A stretch of 64,000 bases of DNA from Elmis aenea (GCA_947652605.1 OX393577.1:1798868-1862867), one strand, 5' to 3'; numbered from the stretch's first letter, positions 33,455-46,998 are shown. The notes: a model not told the origin generated them from the letters alone. Translations and numbers: made by a program.

Positions 33455-36149
33455 CACCCTGTATTGTTATAGTTTGAAAATTACACAAAGTCGAGGTAAA
33501 TATGCTTTGTGTATATTGAAAATTTAAATAACTTTGTCTTTCTTTCTTCCTTCGTATTGCCTAACAGTTCCTTAACTTCTTAATTTGATCGTTAAATTTT
33601 TAATTACCAAAACATGTTAGACAAGAATTATTTACAATCGAGATATATTGTATTCGGGATCATGTTTCAACTTTGTTGCAGCTCAACAATTATTTACACG
33701 TAAAAGTAACATAATTTCATCTTAAATCGACATTCTGGATACTCGTATTGTTCACATCTACGTCTAGTTAGCGCTTGAGATGCCACGGAATAAGCTATTA
33801 AATGTTAAGGTGTGCAAAATGATTTATTTAACACCCACATTTGTTAATGCCCGTTTAGAATGTAGCCGTACAATTGCAAGTATTCTTGCAGAAAAAAGGG
33901 ATCATGAACGACGAGTCACAGTCTGATGCACAATACGTTAGTTGTACTCCATAATATAACAATCATAATGTTACGTGCTTAAATTTAAATTATTATTGGC
34001 CGAATTTCGAGTCCAGTAACGACTGGCTCTGTTTCATGCAGTTGCATCTAGTGAAACACAATACTGCATTGGAAACTTCAGACGTAAGTCTCCAATATCG
34101 TCAGAAAACAAGCCTCCAGATTGACGTTTACGACACAGTTTTTTATTTAATTTTGTTTATTGTATTTTTAGCGAGTCAGGGTTCGACTAAAAATTCAAGT
34201 CGTGACATTTAGAGGCGCGTTAAAACGGCACTTAAATTATTATTTACGACTAGTAATTAAGAAAAGTTTAATTATCATGCCTGATTGGAAAGTAGATTAT
34301 TCTAAGAAATATAGCTGAAGCCCAAACAGAATTGATCAGATTACATATCTTGTGCGCTGCTCCAACTGTTAATTTAAATATAATTTTGCTTTGTTATGAA
34401 AATATGGAAAGATTTACTGCGGCCATAAACAACAAACACAATTATAATTAAAATATTTATTTTATTTTTAGTACTTTAAAAGATCCTAAATTTTCATTTT
34501 TGTTAGCTTGAAAATAAAACAACACAATCATTTCGAGTTAAACAACTAAAATACTTTACACAAACACGTAAACTAAATTAGTTATTAGAATTTTACTTCT
34601 TTTGGTATGTTAAAACTGTTGATTATTTCCTAATTGGTAGCAGCAAATAAAAAAGTTCGTAAAAACTTCACGAACCAACTGCATTCTACAATAATCTAAA
34701 CTCGAAAAAAATTCTAATACTTTATTAAAAAAATGCTTTTATAATGAATGTTACACGTCCAGTAATTCAAATGTTTCACTCATCTATGCCTTTTGGTTTT
34801 TAAAGCTAATGTTGGTCCAGTGTAGCGGTTTCCAAACTAATGTAATTCACGATTTTTCAAAAACTTTGGAACCCCAACCATACCTATATTTCATGAACTC
34901 CCCCACCAATTTAAATAAGATTATTAAATAAACTTGTACAGAGTTTTTTGCTTTTTTTTACTAAAGATGATAAAATTTTACATTTCTTTCATACTTGTTG
35001 TAGATTCAGTCTCTTTTTTTTAATCTATCAACTTAAATTTTCCATCCAAACCAGACAGATAGCTGGTCTTTGGTCTATGAATGTGTATATTGCAAACATT
35101 TAAAATAATTGTATTCTGGATATACATTGTAAAGTCACTAGGGACACTGTCTAGAAGTGGGGTCTTCCGGAAACAAATTAAGCAACAATTCAGCAAGCAG
35201 TGAACAAAAATTTTTTAATTGGCAAAGCAAACTTTAAAGAATAACGTCTAAGTTAACTTGAAAATAATGATTCGTTGTGATTTGATTAGCGATTAGGACA
35301 GTTAATCAAAATTGACATGATTTCTAAATTTTTGTGACTCTTTGGGTTCTATTGATTTTTTTTATAAACTGGTTGGTTATAGCGAGTACATGCGTTATTT
35401 AATCTGTAGTAAATGAATACAGGGCACAATTTTGGTCTCTGTCTTTGGTTAAAAATGAAAAAATCACATATTTGTACTTCTTAGAATTACAAAAACGAAA
35501 GTGTATCCTTCGTTAATAAAAGAATAAAGAAATAAACCTTTTGCAGACAAAGTAATATTTACCAGCCTACTGAGGATACTAAAGAAACCTTTGCCACTTT
35601 TGTTGTGACTTTAGTAACCAATAAGAGAATTTTGCCCATTTTATAAAATACTATTGTTTACTTGCACAGACATTATTTTTTTTAAAAATATTAGTAATAA
35701 AATAAATGTAGTTTATATGCCTTATAAGTCTATATGAAGCAATATTTTGTGTTAGTGTATCTGCTTGTTGCAAGTTAGTTTAGATGCACCAAGTATATCA
35801 TTCAAAGGTTTCAAGTAAAGTGCCTAAGAAGTGTTCTGTGGTCTGTGCCGAATGAGATTATTTATCGCAACCTCAAAGCGACGACTGTAAAGAAGGACAT
35901 TCCATTTGCCTGCAGCAAAATATGAAGACATTACGACTTTTAAAAATATAGAAAAAACTATAGAAATATGAAATGAGACACCCTAATAGAGTCTTTGAGA
36001 CCAATGAGCAGTTAGTTTAATTCTAGCCTAAATTAATATTGTTCAAGCTTAGCCTAAGGTTTACCCAATAGTAGTCCTTAGTTTGCTAATATATAGGTAC
36101 ACTAATTATTAACATGCACACTACCGCACAGACTCTGCTTTTAAACTTT
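33455..36149. other. AT-rich; possible hAT terminus near 34818
   Basis: GTAGCGGTTTCCAAACT at about 34820 with GGAACCCC about 50 bp on recalls hAT-type ends, but no partner or duplication was found. Otherwise nothing recognised. Confidence 0.3.
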
Positions 36150-36745
36150 TGCTTAAACTAACTCAAAAGGTTTAACCCTTTTAAGTCTTCTTACTAAGCC
36201 TGTGGTGTCCAGGAGCTGGATCGCCTCGACGTTTACATGTTGATGGAGCGTTTCTTCGTGGCTCTTGGCAAACTTCTTAATGCCGTTGGTTACAGTGTTC
36301 ATGTTGAGGTCCCGATGAATGTCACTATTTCTTGCAAAACCAAGGTGCATCAGCGATGTTCCTTAGTGTTTTGTTCTGGAATCTCTGGATGATCTAAATG
36401 TTACTCTGTTTGGTGCATCCACTTAGCAGTATCCCATATGTCCATAGAGGCTTTAAGACTTGCTTGTAAAGCAAACGTTTATTATGTAGGGACAGAGAGG
36501 AATTCCTCCCGATTAGCCAGCACATTTTTTATATTTGATACGTATTTCTTCCCTTTTTTTCTTGACATGAGCCTTCCAGCGTAGCTTAGCGTCCAGTGTA
36601 ATACCTGTGTTGGAGTATGGAATTTGTTTATTAGTTAAGTTGGTTGGTACATGTTTAATTCTCTTGTTGGTGAAATTGACATGTACTGACTTAGTTTCAT
36701 TTAACTTGATACGCCATGTTTTTGTCCAGTTGTCAGGAGATAAAT
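36150..36745 (-). pseudogene. Jockey-like non-LTR ORF, C-terminal third
   Basis: The minus strand reads WTKTWRIKLNETKSVHVNF, TNKRIKHVPTNLTNKQIPYS, LDAKLRWKAHVKKKREEIRI and KYK, then after frame changes SDIHRDLNMNTV and VRRLKRVKPFELV to a stop at 36153. It aligns block by block with residues after the FADD motif in the 51.7-kb copy (KTWRIKLNETKTVQVNF and following). Several stops and at least two frameshifts lie between 36360 and 36540. It is truncated at its 5' side and inactive. Confidence 0.8.
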
Positions 36746-38651
36746 ATGTTTATATCAAGTCAGTTTTTTTTTAAGATTTAGTCGATGGTGAGAGATGCGT
36801 ACTGGATAATTTAATTATTGAGGTAGGTAACAGATTACATACAGTAGTGCCTCTTAATATTCATGTTCAAAAATGTTTTTTCATTTTCTGAATATGTACG
36901 ACAACATGAGACGTTTGAGGCATGCGCTTAAAAATGAATTTCGAACAAAATATTAACATGAGTGTGACTGTAAATCCGATTAATATTTGCAAAAGTTGAA
37001 GGGATGGAGATTTCTCGAGCGCCTTCAGGCTTTTTAAATACGAATAACAATACGCTTACTAATGTGAGTCGAAATTAATTGTTATCCAATACGAAGTTTG
37101 TGGTTTTGTTTTCTATTAAGGTTTAAATCCAGCATCAAACACAAACTGAGACATGAGATGCAGAATTTGTGTGTAATTGTTTCCTACAGTCACGGTATTA
37201 CAAGGCAGTTTTGGACAAAGGCGAGGGTGCGGTTGGCACCTGAGTTCTTACCTGGCCGTGCTAATTAATGACCAACACATTCTCAGTTAATTACTCTATC
37301 CGAGACTCAACCAATTAATGTGGTGATTCAAAAAACCCGCTTATAATTATACCGTATTTTATTATCCTATAATTCATTGTCATCCCAGACGTACGTAACA
37401 TGAGATTTTATTGTAAACAAAATGTTAACGAAAAAACATTAATTAGAATTTAAAACGCTTTCGAAAACAACTGGGAACATTTGTATGCATAGGAGACGCG
37501 TTCTGATTTCTAAGGTCAAACTTGATGAATATCTGATTCTAACTTGAATATGAATTTCTAGACTTGATGAGTTAGCTGAATAGAAATTCTCGATCAATGT
37601 CACTGTCACGGTTTCGATCATTTAAATGTCTGATCATACCACTGCAATAAATTTAAATTATGTGGGAAATAATCGGTACGTTTTTATAACTAAATCCTTG
37701 TAACGAGTCGATTATTCCAAACATTGAACTTTCTGGACGAACAGTATTACAAATTCATGTTTACCAGGGTGCTAATCGACGTACGCTTAGTAATTTTTAC
37801 ACAATTACTAAGGTAAATAATTTATACTAAATATCAACGAGCAAGTAATATTTACAGACAATTTGTATCCGGTCTTGTTATAGACCAAACACCCAACTCG
37901 GTCAAATCAATATATTTACCGATACCAAAACACTTACATGCATTGTTTGTCAGGCAATATAAGTTAGTTACACACTTATATACATAAATATTGTAACGAT
38001 TCTGTACTACATGCAATTATAAACACCATCAAACACAATTACTATAATTCAATAAGTATTTAATTGCTCGGAGGTGTTTAACACCAGAAATTCTCTCGAC
38101 TTTAAAATTCTTCACATGTCGTACAATAATACCACACCGGTAAAATTTTATTGACAACCATAAAATAATTTAGACTGGTGTAAACAAACTTGAAACTTGA
38201 TTCCATGATTTCACGCTGTTGACAAATATTTATTCTTTTTATAGGTTAGCATCCGCTAAAAAACTTATTTTTAAAATATAGAAGAACATAGATGGCCCCA
38301 ATTAAATGGAATTAGTTTATTAGCCGCTAATAAATAAAACTGTCTGTTATACTGGCGTTAATTTTGTTAAAATTAGAGGCAACATTAATTGGCAATTGTA
38401 AGATTCGTGAAATTTCAGTCACAAAAATTATCCTTATTTTTTGATGGATTTATGAACACGTTATCATTGAACGGATTCTGAAGAATCAGATAACCCGAAT
38501 CATTTTCTTTATCTAAAACTGAATAAAAACGATTTTATTTATTTGTTCGTACAGTATTACCATTTTCTGGTTAATTTCGACAGTTGGTTTAATCAATTTG
38601 ACTTATTTTTAAATAAACAAGTGAATTATTTCCTTACAGTATTTATTATAA
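36746..38651. other. Unannotated; TAATTAAT cluster at 37255-37330
   Basis: Within an otherwise AT-rich stretch, 37190-37330 is more complex and holds GCTAATTAATGACC, AGTTAATTACTC and CCAATTAATGTGG. It could be regulatory. No gene or element recognised. Confidence 0.3.
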
Positions 38652-39135
38652 GAGGTATCTAAAGAGCAAAACAACAAAAATAAAAATATACAAAACCCCA
38701 ATAAGACCCGTCATAACATATTCGATGGAAACAATAACAATAAATAAGAAAGAAGAAGACTTAAAAATAGTGGAGAGAAAAGTAATGAGAGCAATATTGG
38801 GTCCTAACGTAACAAGAGATGGAGAAGTAAGACTGAGAAGGAATAAAAAAATAGAGGAGGAACTAGGAGGAGAAAATATCATTCGACACATTAAAGCATA
38901 ACGATTACGATGGGCAGAACACATCATGAGAAGGAAACCAACCGAAATGATCAGGAGGATAACACAATTGGTCCCTATTTGGCCCAGGAACAAGGGAAGA
39001 CCAAGGAAAAGATGGAGAGACGCCCTGGAGGAAGACGCAAAGGCATTAGGAATAAATGACTGGAAATCAAAATGCGAAGATGAGGAAGAATGGATGAAAA
39101 TATCGGAGGCAGCCAGGACCAACAACAAGCTTTGA
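38652..39135 (+). pseudogene. RTE-like non-LTR retrotransposon, ORF C-terminus
   Basis: One plus-strand frame runs through KIKIYKTPIRPVITYSMET, KKEEDLKIVERKVMRAILGP, NKKIEEELGG, IIRHIKA*RLRWAEHIMR, NKGRPRKRWRDALEEDAKA and LGINDWKSKCEDEEEWMKIS to a TGA at 39133-39135. The only defect in about 160 codons is the TAA at 38899-38901, where Gln CAA is expected. The upstream RT core is missing (5' truncation). A short 3' tail with an AGAGAGAGAG tract follows. It is the best preserved of the RTE-like tails in this window. Confidence 0.85.
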
Positions 39136-40771
39136 AAATCAGAGAGAGAGAGGACCGATCCACCTCAATAAATGGATTTGAAAAACGCTTCGGCGTTAGC
39201 CATAATCCTTAGAATTATACGGCTTGAGAATGAATGATCATGAATTACTTTATTTCTGTATAATTTACTGTTAAATAAAGCAAATCAATAAGCTCATTAG
39301 GTCATTTAGAAGACGTTGCTAGCAAAAAAATAAATATCAAACTAAATAGGTTGGATGAAATCCTAAAAAAAAAAAGATTAACTAGTTCTTACAATTAGAA
39401 TTATATCCACTTTGTGTCAAAGTGAACTAATTTTCACATGACTGATCAGCCTAACTAAAAAAGTGCTTAGAAATTCCACTAAATCAATGGAAATGATGAA
39501 GCGAAACTGATTTGTCGGAACCAACGTTTAGTGATGTGTTTAAAAGTGGGAATTTGTTTCATAATGTGGTGATTAAAAAAATATAATAAAGTGATCTTAA
39601 AACGATATCCATCAAATTTAAATTATAAATTAAAACTAATTAATAAATTCGAACAACTTTCATGTGGAAATTACAGTTTCTGTTCAGGGTTGTCCAAATT
39701 CGAAGTACTTATGGGGTATCTCGAAAACTATTATACATACAATCGTTATCAAAAATCTGATTCATAGTTTGGGTTAAACTAATTTTTTCGCGTAGTGTCT
39801 TGTAAAGTCATATTTTGCAAAAATTGATTTGATTAATTAATTATAAAGTTGTGTGAAATATACAGGATCTGCCAAATCTTAGGGCTTAACTAGGGAATTC
39901 CTCTTATCTTAAGAGCTACAACAGGTTGCGCTATTTTTTAGTATTTTTCTTCCTTAATTATCTTTAATTTAATGGCATCAGTTAGTAACAGAAGGTGTGT
40001 ATTTGAAATATTTTTTATGTGCACGAAAATTAACTTTCACATTAAAAAATTGTTTTATACTCACTACGACCCTTTCTTTGTCAGTACATTTATCGGTGTG
40101 TTTGCACGTACAGATCAAAATTAAGAAGAAAAATACAACGTTGTTTTTTTAAAGGCTTGCATGTTTTATATGAATTACAGGTCCGGAACTATGTAATTAA
40201 ATTACTCAAGTTTTAAAAATTAGTTACAGCAAAATAATTATTGCTTTATAATTACAAGACATAATTACAACGGTTTCTTTGTTCGCTGATTAACGTTGAC
40301 ACTGTAAATGAAACATTCCGACGCATTCTGAAATAAAAACTGCAGGTCGGATTTCACACAAAGGACAATGCAGTAAAAACCCGCAATGCCAGCAATATAT
40401 CAAACCAATTAATAGGTGATTATTTATTATTATTAAACAGACCTGCCGAACTATGTTGTTCTCGCAAAACAAAATAAATTGGCCTTGTCAGCATGCATGG
40501 CTTTTTTACAAGCTTAATCAGCTAATGGCACACATTTAATCAACACATATGTACTTCTGGCTGTTATTTTAGAGCTAAAATTTTTAGTTTTATACTCTCA
40601 AATGTTTATTTTAAAGCAATACTTGTCTAATGTGTTTTGCTCAAGTGAGTTGATAAGACAGTCATTTAAGAAAATTGATGAGTAAATTATAGTAATAATA
40701 ATTTCCTTTATTTAATCTTTTGCTAAATGTGTTTACATTTTATAACTTACGAATGTGAATATATAACAATT
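39136..40771. other. AT-rich; short-element end near 39685
   Basis: CAGGGTTGTCCAAATTCG at 39685 followed by ATGGGGTATCTCGAAAAC resembles the ends of the 395-bp short-element family. No right end was found. A second such word, TACAGGATCTGCC, lies near 39860. No gene identified. Confidence 0.35.
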
Positions 40772-41330
40772 AAAACTTTTCCTTAATATAACTACTGAGC
40801 TTACGTCTAAACCTTACAATATTAGTTTCATTTTTAAGTTCACTTGTTAGATTGTTATAAAATTTCAGTCTTTTATAAAATAGAAAATTTTGAGTTTAAT
40901 TTCGTGTCCTGAATGGCAATTTAAAGTAACAGTTTCTAGTCGGATAATTATGAATATCAGAATTTTGGGTTGTATCTTTAAAAAAGAATTTGGAAGCAGG
41001 TTATTTATAATCTTGAAAATGAAAATAATCGTATTAAAAATTATCCGTTGTTTAATACTAAGCCACTGGAGAGTATCTAGCATTAGAGTTATTTTGTAAA
41101 ATAATTCTCAATGCCCCATTTTGCAATTTTTGAAGCCGGTCTAAACCATTAGTATTAGCCAGAAATAAAATACTAAGGCAGTATTCGAAATGGGGTGCTA
41201 TGATACTTTTGTATATTAAAATTCTAGTAAGGACTGGAAGTTTACTGCTTAATCTATAAAGAAAACCAATTTTTTTAGAAACCTTCTTAACTACATAATC
41301 AGTATTACTTTGAAAATTAAGCTTATATAA
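40772..41330 (-). pseudogene. CR1/L2-like non-LTR ORF, C-terminal end
   Basis: The minus strand encodes DYVVKKVSKKIGFLYRLS, LTRILIYKSIIAPHFEYC, NGLDRLQKLQNGALRIIL, then in a second frame MLDTLQWLSIKQRIIFNTII and FKIINNLLP. Back in another frame it reads NYPTRNCYFKLPFRTRN*TQ and LFYKRLKFYNNLTSELK, ending at a TAA near 40780. This order (thumb, then LxWLSxxQR, then YxTRN, then LFYKxLKxYN) is typical of CR1/L2/Jockey-group tails. Two frameshifts and one stop make it inactive. The RT core is absent. It differs from both the RTE-like and Jockey-like families in this window. Confidence 0.75.
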
Positions 41331-42938
41331 TTATAAGTACCTACCTAATTTATATCTTGTATTTCATTAAAAGTTTATTCAAGTATTTTTTTTATTCTTC
41401 GAAAATTTTAAAATAGATTACACTCTAATTAAAATGACTCATCAAAGTTTAAAATTTAATGCTGCAATAAAAAAGGAACATCTGCATGTATTTATATGTT
41501 TACAATATTGGCTGTTACGACTAACTTGTTATTGTAAAATAAAATTCTTGGAATCGCGAATTTTTTACAATCTACAGAATTACGGACGTTACTCTCATAA
41601 TTAGTATACCTGGAATAACCAACAATTAACAACTTGCCGCGCTAAAATCACTCTTCGCTTTGGTAATTATCAGAAATTTCATTATTCAGTCATTTCTAGG
41701 ACTTATAACAATTATGTACCAGTAAGGGAACACGAAATTGTTTTCAAATCAACACAGGTTAATGAGATATTGTATTAAAGAAAAAAGGTAAAGGAAAACT
41801 ATATATTGAATTATTGCAGAGTAATTAGCAATATAATTGAACCATTATATTCTAATTTAATTATGATTTAATGTGACTTAAGTAAAGTTATGTTTAATAA
41901 TTTTGGCAACAACATGAATCAAAATAAAGCTTTCCTTGTATAATTTTATAGCGAAAAGTATTACAATGGAAACATCTGCTTTTCAGTAACCATTGTTAAT
42001 AAAGTTTAAGTGTAAGTAGTTTTTTTTTTTGAGTTAATATTAATGTAAATTTGTTAAAACTACATCAAACGTTATATATTTATTATATTTTTTTTACCAA
42101 ACGGAATAACTATGTTGTAACATGTTACATACACAAAATTATACCATCATAAAATATAAGACAACTTTATTTGGCACATAAATGCAAAAATAGCGTTATA
42201 TTGCATTGTTAAACATTTTTATGAACTGAGTTTGAGATCATTTGTGAAAATTTTATTTTTATAACGAGCTAAGTGTTTGTTTGAAACAAACAAGTAACAA
42301 ATAAATATTTCTTTACACTTGAAAAGGCTAGGCGAAATTATTTTACAAAATATAATAATAATATGAATTCATTGTAAGATACATTTTTAGTGTTGTGTAA
42401 ATTGTCCTGTTATTTCGTTTAATGTTCGTTTTATTTTATCTTAAAGGTGTTAGTTTCATCCGTTATCTAGGGTGTACTATTTAAAAAAATCTTTAATACA
42501 ATAGAAAATTATAAGTGAACATTATCAATATTCAAAAATGTGAAACAAAAAAATACGACAAATTGGAAAATTAATCCGACAAGTTTTGTATGTTCACATC
42601 AACGAAGAAAACCACCAATTATGTGCTAAGAGTGAACATTTGCAAGTGAAAACATTGATTGGGGTTGGTTGTAACACTGTTACTTTTGATACCAAGTGTA
42701 CAGAAAACAAATTGGAGGGAATCCACAATTAACCACGATTCCAACGTCAAACTGTATTGCATCCACCAATAGCCAACAAAATTTAGAACATAATAATCTG
42801 GGTACTTATTTGTTTCTCTTTTAGAGATTTCCTAAAAGTCACTCGACCGGTGACACAATGCATTAACTTTTAGGCGGAAAATAGTGACTCTGGCTGGCAA
42901 AAACTTCTACGACAGATGAAAACTAGCAATGTAGGTAG
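41331..42938. other. AT-rich; right end belongs to an older short element
   Basis: Nothing recognised up to about 42850. The last ~30 bp before 42938 (CAGATGAAAACTAGCAATG) match, inverted, the element at 61930-62324. The hAT insertion at 42939 therefore split a member of that family. Confidence 0.4.
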
Positions 42939-43778
42939 TAGGGTTTCTCATATTTGACCATTTTGCTTGTCCCGGGATTCCGGGAAGAAATCGGCCTTTG
43001 TCCCGGGATTTCCCGGGATCCCGGGATGTAATAAATTATGTCAATATTTTTAAATAAATAACCCAAAAAATTAAGGGAGCGGTTTATTACTTAAAAACAA
43101 CTCCAAGTCATTTATGTAATACATTTTGCTCCATGATTATTACAAATAATTCAATAATATTGGTGAGAGAAACATACATTTGGGAATTATAACCTTTCTA
43201 TTGCAGTTTCATATTTATGAATACAATAATATAATTTTTACAATGAATTTTTGTAATGTGATTTAAGAAAACAAAGGTGATCTGTGCTTCAGTCAATTAG
43301 TCTTTTTCTTAATTTATTAACAAAAAGTTCTGCTGCATAAAATGCTCTCTAAGTCTCTATTGATGTAGGTGAAATTGTCTTGAGAGCATCTAGCAGCAAA
43401 GGAACATAATTATCAATCAAATTTCATTTATAAGCTATTTTGCTTTGAATTATCAGGGTACACAAAAATAAAACTGTAAAAGTATTTTGAAGATATTAAC
43501 TTTGTAATAAAGACCGGGCTTCTTTGCGCCATACTAAAAGAGAAAAATTATTTTGAAGTTTTTTCATAATTTACTGTTAGTAAAGACATTTTAAGCATAA
43601 AATTCTGATGTTACGATAGTATTACAAAGATCTTAGCACAAAATAAACAAAAACAACACTTTTTTAAAATCCCGGGAATTCCCGGGACAAAAAGCATTTC
43701 CCGGGAAATATAAAATAGCTTAAAATGGACCGGGATCCCGGGTTCCCGGGATCCCGGGATCCCGGGAAAGAAACCCTA
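42939..43778 (+). mobile_element. hAT-type non-autonomous element with 8-bp target duplication
   Basis: Bounded by TAGGGTTTCT and its inverted copy AGAAACCCTA, and flanked on both sides by GTAGGTAG (42931-42938 and 43779-43786). Subterminal regions are packed with CCCGGG, about eleven occurrences split between the two ends, including runs of GATCCCGGG. The 840-bp interior is AT-rich and non-coding. The 8-bp duplication and short inverted ends are the hAT signature. A truncated relative lies at 5740-6080. Confidence 0.9.
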
Positions 43779-43786
43779 GTAGGTAG

Positions 43787-43925
43787 GGAGGTGGATGTAA
43801 ATGAACATTGCACAAGCGCTTAGGGCGACAAATAACTAAAATTAAAGAAACTATAGGCAACTCTTACAACCTACCCGTGTTACTTTCATCCCCGGTCTCC
43901 CCTAGTAACATTTATGCTGATCTTC
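43787..43925 (-). mobile_element. Right remainder of the short element split by the hAT insertion
   Basis: GGTGGATGTAAATGAACAT, then CACAAGCGCTTAGGGCG, then CGTGTTACTTTCATCCCCGG match the inverted sequence at 61960-62085. Similarity fades at about 43925 before a clear terminus. Confidence 0.6.
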
Positions 43926-46505
43926 ATCACGATTTTACTACTCAATTTTTAACTGTTACTTCCCTGAGGATGTTGGTAAAAATAAACCAATGAAACATGT
44001 CGGATATTCAGAGAAAAAAAAAAAACTTTGAAAACCAGTAAACCATCGTTTAATTTTGAACCTTATATAAAAATTATAAGTAAACGATGCCGCACAAATG
44101 TTGACAAAATTTTTCATTTATAAACTTTTTTATTCTTCAGGCTTTCGCGGCTATCGTCCATGTTACAATTTTCGTTCCCGGGTTTGGAACCGCGTCTTCT
44201 TGATTTGTGTTATAAACTTTCACCTAAACAAGTCTCCTAATATCCAACGACATTTTTTGAAAAAGAAAATCGGTTTCTTGAATGAAGAGGGGAATTATGA
44301 CGGGATAATAGACAAAGTTGGAGAACTAAACACGTCAACTTTATCTCCAGCGATTCAGTTCCATATTACCCTATAAATTACTTGAGGTGTGTAGAAGTAA
44401 TTATATTCGTATGCACATATGTAGGCATAGGTGCAACGTCTCTATTGCTAAATAAATGTCTATCAATTATACGATAATATCGAGGCAGCAACAGACGTCT
44501 GTGAGTTTAATAATCAGTATTTCACTTTTCGTTTTCTGTATGATATGACGGTAACCGCAAAATCGTAACAAAAAGAGAACAAAAGACTCTTCCTGACTGT
44601 TACATTCAATCAATGGAAGTGCTTATTACAAATAAAATAAAAACCATAAGAAAAATACGGTTTTGAACGCAATGGTATGCGCTACTGTATCAGGTATCGT
44701 CTTAATAATATATTTTTTCTTTATTTGGTAAGGTGTGGTGTGGCTGAAAAGTGTAGCTCACTATGCTATCAAAATCAATCTCGCATTATGGCCGGTAACA
44801 AAAAGAAATAAACGCCTCGTTCGTGCGGTTAATCAAAATGTTGGGCTTCACAAATATAAATTGTTTTCAATTTTTCTTTTTTTTATTGTACTCGCTAAAT
44901 TAAAACGTAATATTTGTGTTTTAGAATACATGTCAGATATTCCCGTGACATGCGAACAGAACAATCGTTCCATCCCATCTCGATCTCGAATTGAGTACAA
45001 TATCTTAATAGCAAATTCAAAATGAAACCACGATAAATGTACTTCTTATGAGTATGATTATAACATAAATTAAATCGTAGAAACCAGTAACTTTACGCCA
45101 ATAGTTGTCTTTTACAAATTATCAATTTTTGATGTTCATCTAACTACATATAAAGCAAAATTTTACAGCCTAAGCTAATTTATCTAGATTGGACAATAAA
45201 AATAGTTTTCGTTAAATTAAAATTAACCTCATCACATGATATGAAATAAACATGCACGTTTATTTTGCATGTTATTTATTTATGTTGTACATCAAAGCTG
45301 ATTTTGCCATAAATCACAATATTCGGATTTCAGATAATATTTAGAAATTTAAGAAAATAATTTAGATCATAAGAAATAACTCTGTATTTGCCTAGTTATT
45401 ATAAAAAATTTGGAATAAAAAACAACACAAGGTATCGTTAAATTTTTCGTGTTGTTGTACGACTGTCCTCTAAAAAAAATTCACCTATTTTTTTTCAGAT
45501 GGTTTTATATGAAAACACCAAATTGATCATTTTGATTTGTAAGGCAACTAAATGAAGCTTCTATGAGTCAAACTGCAATACATTAATTTGCTGGTTGGTG
45601 CTACTGATCTTACAAAAAAATATTTTTCTCACTAATTTAATCGAAATTCTTTCAGTTTATTGCAATGTATTTTCTGTGTTACTTTCAGAACTGTTACGAT
45701 TCGTCAGCAAAAAAAAGGCCACAGTTAAACTAGAACAAAAATTAAAATCAGATGAAAACAGGAAGATCTTGGTAAAGCGATTTTTAATTGAACATGTAGT
45801 TACAGTTGTATTAACGAAGAAGATCGTGTTGATTGCATATTAATTTTATAATCGTCAAATCACGTTATTCATCACTGCAAGTTTAAAATAATATTTAGTT
45901 CATGGGAACAATAAATCAACATTTAAATTAAAAGGTGCGAAACAATTTGAATCGTGCAGAGCTACTGAATCATGATATATCACTGTACAATCTTCAGTTA
46001 TAGAAAATTAACAAACAAAGGCTTATTTACCTGCAAAATTGCATGTTCTGTTACCAAGAGTAGGTGTATTGGCACTAAACTCTAAAATAGTGTGTCTATA
46101 TTTACCGAAATTAACATGAAATTATAAAGAATGTGAATCCATTTTTGCAGGATGTATCAGTAAAAACATCCAGGTTTTTTTGTAGAGCTTTCCAAATAAT
46201 TTTTAGTATTTTTTGTAGTTAAACATTGTTTTCAAAGTGTACTTTGATTGCTCTAATATTATGGTAGTTTCATAAAATATTCTGACTAAATTATATATTA
46301 GGATTAGATGAGTATTCTACAGACTTTTAAATGATATTTACAAAAATGTGGATTGCATGTATACAATTTTAAAACTGAATATTTGAAATAATTTTGTGTG
46401 TGTTTGTTTTAATTTACGTATTTGTTTATTATCTTCACACTATTTGTATCATATTCTTACTTCTTTTGTAATACTTTACTTGACCTTATGTTTGCTTCCT
46501 GTATA
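43926..46505. other. AT-rich stretch, nothing recognised
   Basis: Several 80-96-codon openings (44098, 44735, 45595) have no recognisable content and are near chance length for this composition. Confidence 0.4.
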
Positions 46506-46998
46506 CAGGGTGACAATAATCTACATGTGTTGTATGGGTAACTTTGTTATTACAATTTTTTACAAGAGTAACAAAGTCGGTTAAATTAGCAAAGTTGGGC
46601 AGAATTTCAAGACGAATTTAATGCCATTTTGACATTTGGTCTACACCTTCAACTTTTTTAAATATTTTGAAAAAACCAAAAACAGACGATTTTTTCAATG
46701 GTAAATAATTCCACAGCCACCTATGTTAAAACCAAAGTGTGAATTGATTCCTTTAGATATTTTTACGTAGAATTAGAAAAAAATATTTAAAAAGTCATAG
46801 CTCACTCGATTTTCGAGATATAAGCCAAACTTGACTTTTTTTAAATGGCAACCATAGTTGGCTATGGGTTCATTAAATAGCTTATTTTCTTCTGATTTCA
46901 AAAATGTATGGGTTGTCATATCTATTTCCATTAGTTTTCTTACAATTTGCAAAAACCGAAATTATTACTAAATAGTATGTGAGTGCCTTGGAACTGGA
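46506..46998 (+). repeat. Left terminal inverted repeat
   Basis: Matches 48325-48807 inverted, from CAGGGTGACAAT inward to CCTTGGAACTGGA. It carries an extra ATTTTTTACA relative to the right repeat. Confidence 0.9.

Noticed and set aside
33122..33461. Reverse-transcriptase fragment framed by CACCCTG on both sides as one mobile unit
   Set aside because: The two words point the same way, so they are not terminal inverted repeats; two unrelated short-element ends are more likely.
38646..39128. 160-codon minus-strand opening that looks like a membrane protein
   Set aside because: It is antisense to the RTE-like frame at 38652-39135, whose conserved motifs are on the plus strand. The low-stop antisense arises from AAA/GAA-rich coding.
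44130..44215. GGCTTTCGCGGCTATCGTCC, which recalls a phrase in some insect repeat tails
   Set aside because: I could not tie it to a family, a frame or a boundary.
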